Positions 10,900 to 19,274 of a DNA stretch of 64,000 bases are shown here, piece after piece (the stretch's first letter is position 1; every line of letters begins with the position of its first letter). The DNA comes from Chloroflexota bacterium. GTDB lineage: Bacteria > Chloroflexota > Anaerolineae > Aggregatilineales > Phototrophicaceae. The stretch lies in the NCBI GenBank assembly GCA_011523735.1, contig WTGB01000128.1, positions 62,001 through 126,000 of the forward strand, given 5' to 3'. The notes under the pieces were generated by a model. That model had not been told where the DNA came from. It saw only the letters and a list, made by a program, of their open reading frames with translations, and ran no database searches. Position numbers and translations under genes: made by a program.

Positions 10900-11385
10900 A
10901 TGACGGACAAGCGACTGAGTCATCTCGATGAAGAGGGGAAAGCCGTCATGGTGGATGTCGGCGATAAGGCTGTGACGCAGCGTTCTGCGCGGGCGGCTGG
11001 CAAGGTCCAGATGAGAGCGGCGACGTTGCGGCTAATTCGCGAGGGCGACATCAAGAAGGGCGATGTCTTGGCGGTGGCGCGCATCGCTGGCATCATGGCG
11101 GCGAAGCGCACCGCTGAGCTTATCCCACTGTGTCATCCCTTGCCGCTGGACAGAATTGCGCTGGACCTCCAGATCAACGAAGCAGATTCGGCAGTCGACA
11201 TCATGGCGACTGTGGAGAGCCGGGGCAAGACGGGCGTGGAGATGGAGGCTCTGACGGCGGTATCGGCAGCGGCGCTGACCATATATGACATGGCGAAAGC
11301 TGCTGACCGCGGGATGCGCATCAGCGATATCAGGCTGTTGGAAAAGCGCGGCGGCGCCCGCGGCGATTATGTCGCAAAGGAATAA
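10900..11385 (+). CDS. moaC: Cyclic pyranopterin monophosphate synthase
   Basis: 161 residues, the normal length. Converts the MoaA product to cyclic pyranopterin monophosphate in molybdenum cofactor synthesis. Conserved blocks are [33 protein letters not shown], and [18 protein letters not shown], followed by KAADRGM. The gene is 27 bases after miaA and 8 bases before the fused moaD-moaE. moaA is not in the window; moeA occurs separately at 32012. Confidence 0.97.
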   Translation: MTDKRLSHLDEEGKAVMVDVGDKAVTQRSARAAGKVQMRAATLRLIREGDIKKGDVLAVARIAGIMAAKRTAELIPLCHPLPLDRIALDLQINEADSAVDIMATVESRGKTGVEMEALTAVSAAALTIYDMAKAADRGMRISDIRLLEKRGGARGDYVAKE

Positions 11386-11393
11386 AAGCATCC

Positions 11394-12116
11394 ATGCAAG
11401 TCACTGTGCTCTTCTTCGCTACGCTGCGTGATGTCGTTGGCGCGCGGCAACTGAAGATAGAACTCGACGAAGCGGCCGGCACGATCGAGCATCTGCGCGC
11501 GGAACTGACCAGGCGCTACCCGGCCGCCGCCGACAATCTCAAGGTCGCGCTCGCGGCGATCAACGAAGAATTTGCCTTTGACCGTGACCGCCTCGGCGAG
11601 GGCGACGAAGTGGCGTTTTTCCCGCCGGTGAGCGGTGGCGAGCCTGAGCGTCCGGAGGTATTCCGTTTGCCGCGCGAGCCATTCGACCATGACGAGCTCA
11701 TCGCCGCCATCAGCACCGAGCGCAGTGGCGCGGTTTGCCTTTTCACTGGCACGGTCCGCGGACGGACGACAAAAGATGGGCATTTGCCGCGGACGGACCA
11801 TCTGGAATACGAAGCTTATGAACCGATGGCGCTAGCCAAGATGAAACAGGTCGCGGCGGAGATTCGCGAACGCTGGCCGAAGGTAGAAGGCATCGCTATT
11901 GTCCAGCGCATCGGCTTGCTCAAAGTGGGCGACAATACCGTACTTTGCGCCTGTTCGTCGCCGCACCGCGATGACGGCTGTTTTGAAGCGGCACGCTATG
12001 GCATTGACCGACTGAAGGAGGTTGTGCCTGTCTGGAAGAAAGAGGTTGGCGTAGCCGGGGAGACCTGGATCGAAGGCGATTATCGGCCCTCGACTGCCGA
12101 TAGAGATCGAGGCTGA
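11394..12116 (+). CDS. Molybdopterin synthase, MoaD-MoaE fusion
   Basis: 240 residues. Residues 1-82 are a ubiquitin-like MoaD domain (FFATLRDVVG, ending FFPPVSGG at 75-82). The rest is MoaE (AVCLFTGTVRGRT, LEYEAYEPMA, IVQRIGLLKVGD, ACSSPHR, PVWKKE). Molybdopterin synthase adds two sulphurs to cyclic pyranopterin monophosphate, using a thiocarboxylate on the free Gly-Gly end of MoaD. Here Gly81-Gly82 is internal, so either the chain is cleaved after Gly82, as described for actinobacterial MoaX, or sulphur transfer works differently. Operon partner of moaC. Confidence 0.92.
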   Translation: MQVTVLFFATLRDVVGARQLKIELDEAAGTIEHLRAELTRRYPAAADNLKVALAAINEEFAFDRDRLGEGDEVAFFPPVSGGEPERPEVFRLPREPFDHDELIAAISTERSGAVCLFTGTVRGRTTKDGHLPRTDHLEYEAYEPMALAKMKQVAAEIRERWPKVEGIAIVQRIGLLKVGDNTVLCACSSPHRDDGCFEAARYGIDRLKEVVPVWKKEVGVAGETWIEGDYRPSTADRDRG

Positions 12117-12132
12117 GTTCTCTCGAGCTGCA

Positions 12133-12876
12133 ATGAGCGAAGACAGTAAAAGCCCGGCCGACTTTGAAGCGCTAATCGGCCTGAGATTCAAAGATCGCGA
12201 TTTGCTGAGGCAGGCGCTCACCCATAGCTCCTTCGTCAACGAATATGCTGGCGAGGCGGCAATCCGCGACAACGAACGGCTCGAATTCCTGGGCGATGCT
12301 GTGCTTGACGTGATCGTTGCCGATATGCTCTACCGCCGCTTTCCTCGTATCAGCGAAGGCGAATTGACGCAACTGCGCGCGGCCTTGGTCAAGACGGAGT
12401 CGCTGGCGCATATCGGCGCGAAGTTTCGGCTTGGCGAATTTCTGCTGGTGGGCCACGGGGAAGAGATCAGCGGCGGACGTGAACGGCTCAGCACGCTTTG
12501 CCGCGGCTTTGAAGCGGTTATCGGGGCGATATACCTGGACCGGGGCATGCGGGCCGCAATCGACTTTGTTGTGCCGTCTTTACTTGAATTGCTCGAAGAG
12601 ATCATCGCGAAGAACCTGCACGTTGACGCCCGCAGCGAATTGCAAGAACGCATTCAGGGGCGCCTGAATATCATGCCGGATTACCATGTCGTTGGCGCGG
12701 AAGGACCGGAGCACGAAAAGCAATTTCGGGTCGAAGCCATGTTAGGCAATGTAATTATCGGCAGCGGGCGGGGACCGAGCAAACGAGCCGCGGCCCAGGC
12801 TGCAGCTGCCGATGCCTTGCGCCGGCTTGATGCGGATGGGCTGCCTGATTCAGCCGGAGGCAAGCTGGGGACCTAG
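12133..12876 (+). CDS. rnc: Ribonuclease III with altered metal-site residue
   Basis: 247 residues. Cleaves double-stranded RNA in rRNA and mRNA processing. The N-terminal RNase III domain has the signature NERLEFLGDAVLD with Glu51 and Asp55. The second metal block, usually A-D-x-x-E-A, reads LCRGFEAVIGAIYLD: Glu127 is kept but the Asp position is Arg124. The C-terminal double-stranded RNA-binding domain covers about 165-235 (SELQERIQGRLNIMPDYHV to AAAQAAAADAL). The 3' end overlaps the stop of the convergent Suv3-like helicase by 4 bases. The family call is secure; full catalytic activity is an open point. Confidence 0.93.
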   Translation: MSEDSKSPADFEALIGLRFKDRDLLRQALTHSSFVNEYAGEAAIRDNERLEFLGDAVLDVIVADMLYRRFPRISEGELTQLRAALVKTESLAHIGAKFRLGEFLLVGHGEEISGGRERLSTLCRGFEAVIGAIYLDRGMRAAIDFVVPSLLELLEEIIAKNLHVDARSELQERIQGRLNIMPDYHVVGAEGPEHEKQFRVEAMLGNVIIGSGRGPSKRAAAQAAAADALRRLDADGLPDSAGGKLGT

Positions 12877-15032
12877 TATCGCCTGCCAGCAAAACAGTTT
12901 TCGCAGATCCGGTAACGATGCCGCGAGGGCAGAAGCGCGCCACAGGCTCGGCAGCGCCGCGCGGTGTTGAGATTGCGCAGCAGCGCCTCGTCAATCGAAA
13001 GCGACCATTCGCGGCGTTCCTCGCGCACTTGGGCATGCGCCTCGCAGAAAGCCGTGAACTCGCGCCGTCGTGAGAGCCACAAGTAGATATCAGCGCAGGC
13101 GATTGAGAACTCGGTCGCTTCCAGGTCGCCGCCGTCGTGGATCGGCACAGGGGCGTCCCCCGGCAGGGGAATCTGATAACCCTCCAGGATCATGTGGGCG
13201 CAATCGAGCCAATAGGCGCGGGTGCCCTTACGCGTGGGCGCGTTAACAAGCTGCAGCGCGCTTGCCAGACCCAGCTTTTTGATATCATCCTCGGAGAGCA
13301 TCTTCGCCAGTTCGATGCGCTCATCCATGTCCGCCGTAGTGATTACCGAGCGCAGTTCTGCGGGGATGGACTTCAACTCAGCCCACTGCGTGAGTTGATC
13401 CGCCAGGCTGCCTGGAATCAGATTGAGGTCGTCTACGGTGGGGGCGACGCGGGCGAAGGTCAAGGTTTGTGGCTGCTGGGCGTAAAGTTCGCGGATGACA
13501 GCCAGGTCGCGTCGATTCGTGGCGGCGATCAACCCGGTTGTCGACATGCCGTAACGCCCCGCGCGTCCGCCGATTTGATGCACTTCGCTCGGATATAGTT
13601 GACGGTCGTCTTTGCCGTCAAATTTTTCCACTTCATAGAAACAGACGACATCGGCCGGCAGGTTCAAGCCCATGCCGACGGCGTCGGTGGCGACGCAGAT
13701 ATCGGTCTCGCCGGCAGCAAAACGGTCTGCTTGCCGCCGCCGCACTTCTGGCGGCAGGCTGCCGTAGACCACTGACACCGCCCGGCCAAGCCGCTCGAGT
13801 TTCATCTTCAAGTCGAGCACAGCCCGCCGTGAGAAGGCGACCAGGATGGTCGAGGGCGGCAGCGACTCCAGCGTGAAATGCCGTTCCGCCAAGGCAATGG
13901 GCGCCAATCGCTGATGTTCGACCAGCTCGCAGGGAATCTCGGCCGCGGCGGCCAGCACTTCAATGAGTTGGCGCGCGGTCGGAGGACCGATGATGTGCAT
14001 TTCAGGCGCGGCTGATTCCATGAAAGCGCGCGTCCAAGCCCAGCCACGATCGGAATCAGCCAGCATTTGCGCTTCGTCAATGATGACGCAGGCGCCGCTG
14101 TCGGTCGGGTTGAACATCTCGATGGTGGCTGCGGTGATGCGCGCACCCTCGACCGGGATATACTCTTCGCCGGTCAGGAGATTGCAGGCTATGCCTTCAT
14201 CGTTGAGGCGGTCATATATCTCATAAGCCAGCAACCGCAGAGGCGCCAGGTACCAGCCGGAGCCGGCGTCTTTGAGCGCTGTCAAGGCATCATGGGTCTT
14301 GCCGCTATTCGGCTCGCCGATGTGCAAATAAAGCTGCTGCTGGTCACGCCAGGCGTTGCGCCACTTGGGAAAGGCATCTATCAAGCGATTTCGCAGTCTG
14401 GTCTGGGCTTCTTGCTTGCGTCGCCGGGCACGTCCACCCCGCCGCTTTCGCTTGGCGCGACCGGTTCGGTCTGCCTGCTCTTCAAGCAACCGGCTGAATT
14501 CCGCGAAGGTTTCGGGCAAACCCCATAAACCGCGCAGATCGCGCCAGATCAAGCGCTTTGGCGACATGCCCGCTTCGCGCAGATGTCGATCCAGCCGGCG
14601 CTGATCGATCCCGAGCAGGGAGCGCAGGTCCTTCAGTGGCAGCCGCTCATAGCCGGCGATCATCTCCCGCAGATCGGGGTCGGATGCCGTGGGCTTGAAG
14701 GTGTAGACGGGAAAACGCAACTTGCCGCGCGGATCAAGAAAGCTATCCAAAGCCAATTCGGCCGCGGCTACCCGCAAGGTATCGGCGCTGACACCGGCTA
14801 GCTTCGCCGCTTGTTTGAGGGTGTAGCTGCGCGAGCACACGCGCTTTTCTATGGGGTCGTCTTGCTTCGCTGCCGGCGCTCCCTCACGCATTAGCTCGCC
14901 ACAAAGTTCCAAAACGCTCTGCCAGGCTTCGACATCATTTTCGGCGGGCAAAGCCTGGCTGTCTTTTTCGATTGTCGATTCCAAAACTAAGCTCCCATGA
15001 TTTCCGGGTCTTGCTGGCGCCTTTGCTTTCAC
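12873..15032 (-). CDS. Suv3-like RNA helicase with HTH N terminus and Zn ribbon
   Basis: 719 residues. Two helix-turn-helix-like segments (about 70-94, TLKQAAKLAGVSADTLRV; about 131-155, LPLKDLRSLLGIDQRRL) are followed by a very basic stretch (191-206). The SF2 helicase core has Walker A GEPNSGKT (239-246), motif II DEAQ (319-322) and motif VI HQIGGRAGRYG (485-495). The core, including LLTGEEY and VATDAVGMGLNLP, is like mitochondrial Suv3, the degradosome RNA helicase. A C-terminal zinc ribbon has Cys694, Cys697, Cys710 and Cys713. The ATG at 15032 overlaps the HNH gene stop as ATGA, so it is translationally coupled. It faces rnc tail to tail. An RNA unwinding or decay role is likely; the physiological task is unknown. 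Confidence 0.85.
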   Translation of the reverse strand: MKAKAPARPGNHGSLVLESTIEKDSQALPAENDVEAWQSVLELCGELMREGAPAAKQDDPIEKRVCSRSYTLKQAAKLAGVSADTLRVAAAELALDSFLDPRGKLRFPVYTFKPTASDPDLREMIAGYERLPLKDLRSLLGIDQRRLDRHLREAGMSPKRLIWRDLRGLWGLPETFAEFSRLLEEQADRTGRAKRKRRGGRARRRKQEAQTRLRNRLIDAFPKWRNAWRDQQQLYLHIGEPNSGKTHDALTALKDAGSGWYLAPLRLLAYEIYDRLNDEGIACNLLTGEEYIPVEGARITAATIEMFNPTDSGACVIIDEAQMLADSDRGWAWTRAFMESAAPEMHIIGPPTARQLIEVLAAAAEIPCELVEHQRLAPIALAERHFTLESLPPSTILVAFSRRAVLDLKMKLERLGRAVSVVYGSLPPEVRRRQADRFAAGETDICVATDAVGMGLNLPADVVCFYEVEKFDGKDDRQLYPSEVHQIGGRAGRYGMSTTGLIAATNRRDLAVIRELYAQQPQTLTFARVAPTVDDLNLIPGSLADQLTQWAELKSIPAELRSVITTADMDERIELAKMLSEDDIKKLGLASALQLVNAPTRKGTRAYWLDCAHMILEGYQIPLPGDAPVPIHDGGDLEATEFSIACADIYLWLSRRREFTAFCEAHAQVREERREWSLSIDEALLRNLNTARRCRACGALLPSRHRYRICENCFAGRRY

Positions 15033-15493
15033 CAGCGATAGCGGGGCTGATCTTCCAGATCCAAGGTATCTGACGTGTCTTTTGCTCGCTGATCCGCGGC
15101 AAACAAGAGCAACTGTTCGCGGGGCTCAACCGCAAAATGCCGGAGAATCTTGTCGATGAGACGGGTGCGGCGGCCTGTCGAATTGTAGATTTCCGCCGCA
15201 AAGCGCGCCGGGTGTTTTTGCCCCTTGCGCCGATTGCAATCCGGGCAAGCGACTACAAGATTGCCCGTCGTATTGCCGCCGCCTTGCTTCAGGCTTATGA
15301 CATGATCCAACTCGAAGGGACCATGCACAAGACTTTCGCCGCACCACTCACACCGTCCTCCTGATGCCAGGATGCGGTCGCGCAAGCCGGCAAGGTCTAG
15401 CTCGCCTTTCGCGCTGCATTTATGCGCCCTCGCGTTAAGATCCGCCGCATACCGTTCCAGCGCCCGCTCATCCAAAATGTCCTGATAGATCAT
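15029..15493 (-). CDS. HNH endonuclease
   Basis: 154 residues. The HNH motif is complete: zinc ligands Cys48, Cys51, Cys83 and Cys86, with the Asp63-His64 pair in FELDHVISLKQGGGN, Asn78 in TGNLVVACPDCN, and Asn87 and Lys90 after it. The N terminus (residues 1-45) and C terminus (100-154) are not recognised. It would cut or nick DNA; specificity is unknown. It sits between the FHA/winged-helix gene and the helicase, overlapping both by four bases (15490-15493 and 15029-15032), so the three are very likely made from one transcript. Confidence 0.88.
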   Translation of the reverse strand: MIYQDILDERALERYAADLNARAHKCSAKGELDLAGLRDRILASGGRCEWCGESLVHGPFELDHVISLKQGGGNTTGNLVVACPDCNRRKGQKHPARFAAEIYNSTGRRTRLIDKILRHFAVEPREQLLLFAADQRAKDTSDTLDLEDQPRYRW

Positions 15494-16185
15494 TCAGCGG
15501 ATTCTTCCCGAGGGTTATCAAGCCGGAAGCCATGGCCGCGCACGGTGACGATATATTGATGCCCGGGGTCGAGCTCGGCCAGCCGGTCGCGCAGGCGGCG
15601 CACCAAGGCATCGATAGCTTGTTCGCTGACGCCAATACCCATGGCATCGGGCCAGACGGCATCGACCACATCGCCCCGGCTGCAAACGCCGCCCTGGCTA
15701 GCGAAAAGTATCTCCAGGAGACGATACTGCGGCAGGCTCAACGGCGGGTCAAGCATCTCGTCGCGAATGAGAACCTGCCTTGATTCCGGATCGAGGCGCA
15801 GCCGCAAGCCGGTCATGGCGCCGGAGGGGATGACATCGGGCAGCACACGACTTGTCGATGGGGCGGTCGCGCCAGAACCGACAAAGCGCAGCCGGATATC
15901 CTTGGCGACGCGGATTTCATCGCCGTCTTCCAGTTGCCGCATGCCGGTCAAGCGATAGCCGTTGACCCAGGTGCCGTTTTTGCTGCGCAGATCTTCAATC
16001 ACGCAAGCGCCGCCATCCATCATGATGCGCAGATGCCGCCGCGAGATTTGCCGCACGGGTATGACTATTTCGCAGCCATCATCGCGCCCCAGCACCATCT
16101 CCGCCTGATCTACAACCCAATGCGGATTAGATAGTGAACCGTCTAGCCAAACGATAACCGGAAATTCATCGGATGATTGGGACAT
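15490..16185 (-). CDS. FHA domain and winged-helix transcriptional regulator
   Basis: 231 residues from ATG 16185, which has GAGGG upstream. A longer frame reaches 16284 but would start upstream of the predicted -10 box at 16248-16243. The FHA domain (about 25-100) has Gly33-Arg34, Ser48-Arg49-x-His51, Asn70-Gly71-Thr72 and Asn75-Gly76, all residues needed to bind phosphothreonine. Residues about 129-225 form an OmpR/PhoB-type winged helix (LSLPQYRLLEILFA, then EQAIDALVRRLRDRL, then VRGHGFRL). The protein should couple a Ser/Thr-kinase signal to DNA binding, possibly at its own divergent promoter region. First gene of the HNH-helicase operon; no kinase is nearby. Confidence 0.9.
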   Translation of the reverse strand: MSQSSDEFPVIVWLDGSLSNPHWVVDQAEMVLGRDDGCEIVIPVRQISRRHLRIMMDGGACVIEDLRSKNGTWVNGYRLTGMRQLEDGDEIRVAKDIRLRFVGSGATAPSTSRVLPDVIPSGAMTGLRLRLDPESRQVLIRDEMLDPPLSLPQYRLLEILFASQGGVCSRGDVVDAVWPDAMGIGVSEQAIDALVRRLRDRLAELDPGHQYIVTVRGHGFRLDNPREESAE

Positions 16186-16242
16186 TGAGCCGCACCCTCT
16201 TGCATCTCCTTGAAAATAGCTAATTGGCTTTAGTCCGCTACT

Positions 16243-16248
16243 ATTATA
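16243..16248 (-). promoter_or_regulatory. -10 box of the FHA-HNH-helicase operon
   Basis: TATAAT on the minus strand (16248-16243), preceded directly by TG. No convincing -35 hexamer is visible at 16-18 bases. Transcription would start near 16236 and give a leader of about 50 bases before the ATG at 16185. Confidence 0.5.
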
Positions 16249-16272
16249 CAGCATTATCGGTATCGGCACGAC

Positions 16273-16301
16273 TTGTCCACTCAAGCGCCTGCCTGTATAA
16301 T
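16273..16301 (+). promoter_or_regulatory. Promoter of ftsY
   Basis: -35 TTGTCC (16273-16278), a 17-base spacer and -10 TATAAT (16296-16301). The start would be near 16308. AGGAGCGG at 16327-16334 then serves the TTG start at 16341. The promoter is divergent from that of the FHA operon, with only 24 bases between the two -10/-35 elements, so one bound regulator could affect both. Confidence 0.7.
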
Positions 16302-16340
16302 CGCGCCTCGGGTTTCATCCAGAAGCAGGAGCGGATAACC

Positions 16341-17261
16341 TTGGCCATATTTCGCCGCGGACTTAGCAAGACGCGTCAGTCATTTTTCGGGCGCATCTCG
16401 CAGATGCTGGGCAACACCGAGATTGACGATGATACTTGGGACGACATGGAGACCCTGCTCATACAGGCGGATGTCGGCTTTGATACGACGGTCAGGGTAA
16501 TCGACAGTTTGCAGGATCGCGTCCGCGCTGAAGGCATGACGAAGTCGGCGCAACTGCAGGGCGCCTTGCAAGAAACCCTGTCAAGCCTGCTCGCCTTCCC
16601 GCCCGCGCTTGATATTTCGGGACGAGAACTTTCAATCATCCTGGTGGTCGGTGTCAACGGCTCGGGCAAGACGACATCTATCGCCAAGCTGGCGCACCGC
16701 CTGCAAAATCTGTCGCGGCGCAGAGTGATGATTGCCGCTGGCGACACTTTTCGCGCGGCTGCCATTGAGCAACTGCAGACTTGGGGCAGCCGCATTGATG
16801 TGCCGGTGGTCGCCAATCGCCCTGGCTCCGACCCCGGCGCGGTCGTCTATGACGCCACAGTAGCCGCGAAAGCGCGTGGTTATGAAATACTCCTCATCGA
16901 CACGGCCGGGCGCTTGCAGAACAATTACAATTTGATGCGAGAATTGACCAAGATCAGCGAGGTCTCGGGCAAGGTCGTGCCTGGCGCGCCGCACGAGGTC
17001 CTGCTCGTGCTGGATGGCACGACGGGCCAGAACGCTATCCAGCAAGCCAAGAAGTTCCAGGAAGCGTCCGGCGTCACCGGCGTCATCGTGACCAAACTGG
17101 ATAGCACGGCGAAAGGCGGCATGGTGTTTTCGATATTCAATGATTTGCAGTTGCCGGTGCATTATCTTGGATTGGGCGAAAGCATTGACGACCTCGTGCT
17201 CTTCACTCCTGAGTTCTTCGTCGAAAGCCTCTTTGAAGAAGAGGATGAGGACGAAGCTTGA
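16341..17261 (+). CDS. ftsY: Signal recognition particle receptor FtsY
   Basis: 306 residues from TTG 16341, chosen because AGGAGCGG lies 7 bases upstream and the promoter at 16273-16301 rules out earlier starts. GTPase that docks the SRP-ribosome complex at the membrane. It has a short N domain (about 1-100) without the long acidic A domain of E. coli. The G domain shows GVNGSGKTTSIAKLA (G1), DTFRAAAIEQL, DTAGRLQNN (G3) and TKLDSTAKGG (G4 and closing loop). The C terminus is acidic. The stop overlaps the next start as TTGA. Confidence 0.96.
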   Translation: MAIFRRGLSKTRQSFFGRISQMLGNTEIDDDTWDDMETLLIQADVGFDTTVRVIDSLQDRVRAEGMTKSAQLQGALQETLSSLLAFPPALDISGRELSIILVVGVNGSGKTTSIAKLAHRLQNLSRRRVMIAAGDTFRAAAIEQLQTWGSRIDVPVVANRPGSDPGAVVYDATVAAKARGYEILLIDTAGRLQNNYNLMRELTKISEVSGKVVPGAPHEVLLVLDGTTGQNAIQQAKKFQEASGVTGVIVTKLDSTAKGGMVFSIFNDLQLPVHYLGLGESIDDLVLFTPEFFVESLFEEEDEDEA

Positions 17262-18034
17262 TCCTCACCAGCGCCCAGAACAGCAAGATCAAGCTGGTCA
17301 ATCGCCTGCGGAGCAAGCGTGGTCGGGAGCAAGCCGCGCGCTTCCTGATCGATTACGACCGCGATTTGCAGCGCGCTCTAAGTTGCGGCTACGTCCTTGA
17401 CTTCGTCTTGCATTGCCCTGAGATGTCGGACTTGAGCTTTTCGGCTGACGCCGAGGCGCATCAAGTCAGTCCGCAACTCATGACGCGGATCAGCTATCGC
17501 GAAAACCCGAGCGGCGTCATCGCGGTAATGCACAGTCGACCAGTTCAGGGACTGGCAGAATTGCAGAGCGCGGCGATCGATCATGCGATTGCGCTGGTTG
17601 GTCTGCGCGTGCCCGGCAATATCGGCGCGCTGCTGCGGACGGCTGACGCGGTCGGCATGGATGCGGTCATACTGGTCGACAACGCTCTCGACCTTTATAA
17701 TCCAAACATCATTCGCAGCAGCACTGGCGCCTGCTTCCTCGGCAATATATTTCAAGTCGGCAGCGGCGAAGCTTTGGCAACCCTGAAGGGCAAGGGGCTC
17801 GGGATTATCTGCGCCGATGTCAATGGCGCGACCAGCTTATTTGACCTTGATTTTCGCGGGAAGAGCGCGATTGTGCTGGGCGCGGAAGACAGCGGCCTGA
17901 GTCAATTCTGGCTCGATGGAGCCGATAGTCGAGTACAAATCCCGATGGCTGGCAGTTTGAGTGATTCGCTCAATGTATCGGTCAGCGGCGCTGTATTGAT
18001 GTATGAACACTACCGCCAGCGTCAGGTCAGCTAG
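17258..18034 (+). CDS. TrmH/RlmB-type RNA 2'-O-ribose methyltransferase
   Basis: 258 residues from TTG 17258, which overlaps the ftsY stop. SPOUT methyltransferase: motif 1 VPGNIGALLRTADAVG, motif 2 IVLGAEDSGLS and motif 3 IPMAGSLSDSLNVSVSGAV form the trefoil-knot SAM site. The N terminus (about 1-95) is the substrate-binding domain with a typical opening ILTSAQNSKIKLVNRL. It methylates a ribose in rRNA or tRNA; the target nucleotide cannot be read from sequence. Confidence 0.92.
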   Translation: MILTSAQNSKIKLVNRLRSKRGREQAARFLIDYDRDLQRALSCGYVLDFVLHCPEMSDLSFSADAEAHQVSPQLMTRISYRENPSGVIAVMHSRPVQGLAELQSAAIDHAIALVGLRVPGNIGALLRTADAVGMDAVILVDNALDLYNPNIIRSSTGACFLGNIFQVGSGEALATLKGKGLGIICADVNGATSLFDLDFRGKSAIVLGAEDSGLSQFWLDGADSRVQIPMAGSLSDSLNVSVSGAVLMYEHYRQRQVS

Positions 18035-18076
18035 AGCAGGGCAGAAAGGTGCAAACGGGCGCGGCCCGCAACCAGC

Positions 18077-19162
18077 ATGGAAAACATCATCAGCCAGTTC
18101 AGGGGTTTCAAGCGGCAGATCGACGAATTGATGACGCGCATTGATATCGCCGGCAAGGTCACACTCATCGCCGACTTGGAAGCCGCCGCCAGCGCGAGCG
18201 ACTTCTGGGATCAGCCGGAGGCCGCGCAGAGGACGATGCAGCAGCTCGCCAGGCTGAAGTCGCTCGCGCACAAATGGCAGTCGCTCGCCGACCGCATAGC
18301 CGATGCGATAGAACTGGCCGAGATCGCCGATGCCGATATGCAAGCTGAACTGGAAGCGGAGGCTGAAGCGCTGCGCGGCATCGTTGAGGCGATGTCCTTG
18401 CAAGCGATGCTCTCGGGCGATTATGACGGCGAAGACGCCATCTTTGCGATTCATGCGGGTGCCGGCGGCGTCGATGCCCAGGATTGGGCGGAGATGCTGG
18501 AGCGAATGTACCTGCGCTGGATGGAGCAGAACGGCTACCAGGCGGAAATCCTCGAGCGCAGCAATGGCGACGAAGCCGGCATAAAGAGTGTGACCATCAG
18601 CGTCAAGGGTGATTATGCCTTCGGTTACATGCAGAGCGAGGAAGGCGTGCATCGGCTGGTGCGCCTAAGTCCCTTTGACAGCGCCAACCGCCGCCACACC
18701 TCATTCGCCAAGGTTGAGCTCTGGCCAGATATTCAAAGCGATATCGAAATCGAAGTGGATGACAAGGACATCCGCATCGATACTTATCGCGCCAGCGGCG
18801 CCGGGGGCCAGCATGTACAGAAAAACGACACGGCAGTGCGCATCACGCATCTGCCGACGGGTTTGGTGGTGCAATGTCAGAACCAGCGCAGCCAGGCGCA
18901 AAACCGCGACCGCGCCATGCAGATTCTCAAGGCGCGCCTCTTCGAGATGGAACGGGCAAAGCAAGAAGCGGAGATAGCGGAACTGAAAGGCGAAAATGTC
19001 GATGCCGGCTGGGGCAATCAGATTCGATCCTACGTCCTCCACCCGTATCAGATGGTGAAAGACCACCGCACAAGCGTCGAAGTTGGCAATACAACCGCCG
19101 TCCTGGATGGCCGCTTGGAAAACTTCATCGAGGCTTACCTGCGGCAGAAAGTTAGCGGCTAA
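18077..19162 (+). CDS. prfB: Peptide chain release factor 2
   Basis: 361 residues. Terminates translation at UGA and UAA. The stop-codon tripeptide SPF is seen in VRLSPFDSANRRHTSF, which marks RF2 rather than RF1. The catalytic GGQ is in ASGAGGQHVQKND. The gene is open from ATG 18077 with no in-frame TGA near codon 25, so the autoregulatory +1 frameshift found in many prfB genes is absent. It lies 42 bases after the methyltransferase gene. Confidence 0.97.
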   Translation: MENIISQFRGFKRQIDELMTRIDIAGKVTLIADLEAAASASDFWDQPEAAQRTMQQLARLKSLAHKWQSLADRIADAIELAEIADADMQAELEAEAEALRGIVEAMSLQAMLSGDYDGEDAIFAIHAGAGGVDAQDWAEMLERMYLRWMEQNGYQAEILERSNGDEAGIKSVTISVKGDYAFGYMQSEEGVHRLVRLSPFDSANRRHTSFAKVELWPDIQSDIEIEVDDKDIRIDTYRASGAGGQHVQKNDTAVRITHLPTGLVVQCQNQRSQAQNRDRAMQILKARLFEMERAKQEAEIAELKGENVDAGWGNQIRSYVLHPYQMVKDHRTSVEVGNTTAVLDGRLENFIEAYLRQKVSG

Positions 19163-19274
19163 GACAGAGGCTGTTGTCGCACACTTAGCTTGACGTGATT
19201 AAGCGCAATGGAATGTTCGAATTTCGCGTGACTTGGCGACAAGCGCGCCAGAATGTGCTAATCTAAGGTCAAGT

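Noticed and set aside
16186-16284. Extension of the FHA gene upstream to 16284
   Set aside because: It would begin upstream of the predicted -10 box and has no FHA sequence; ATG 16185 has a good ribosome site.
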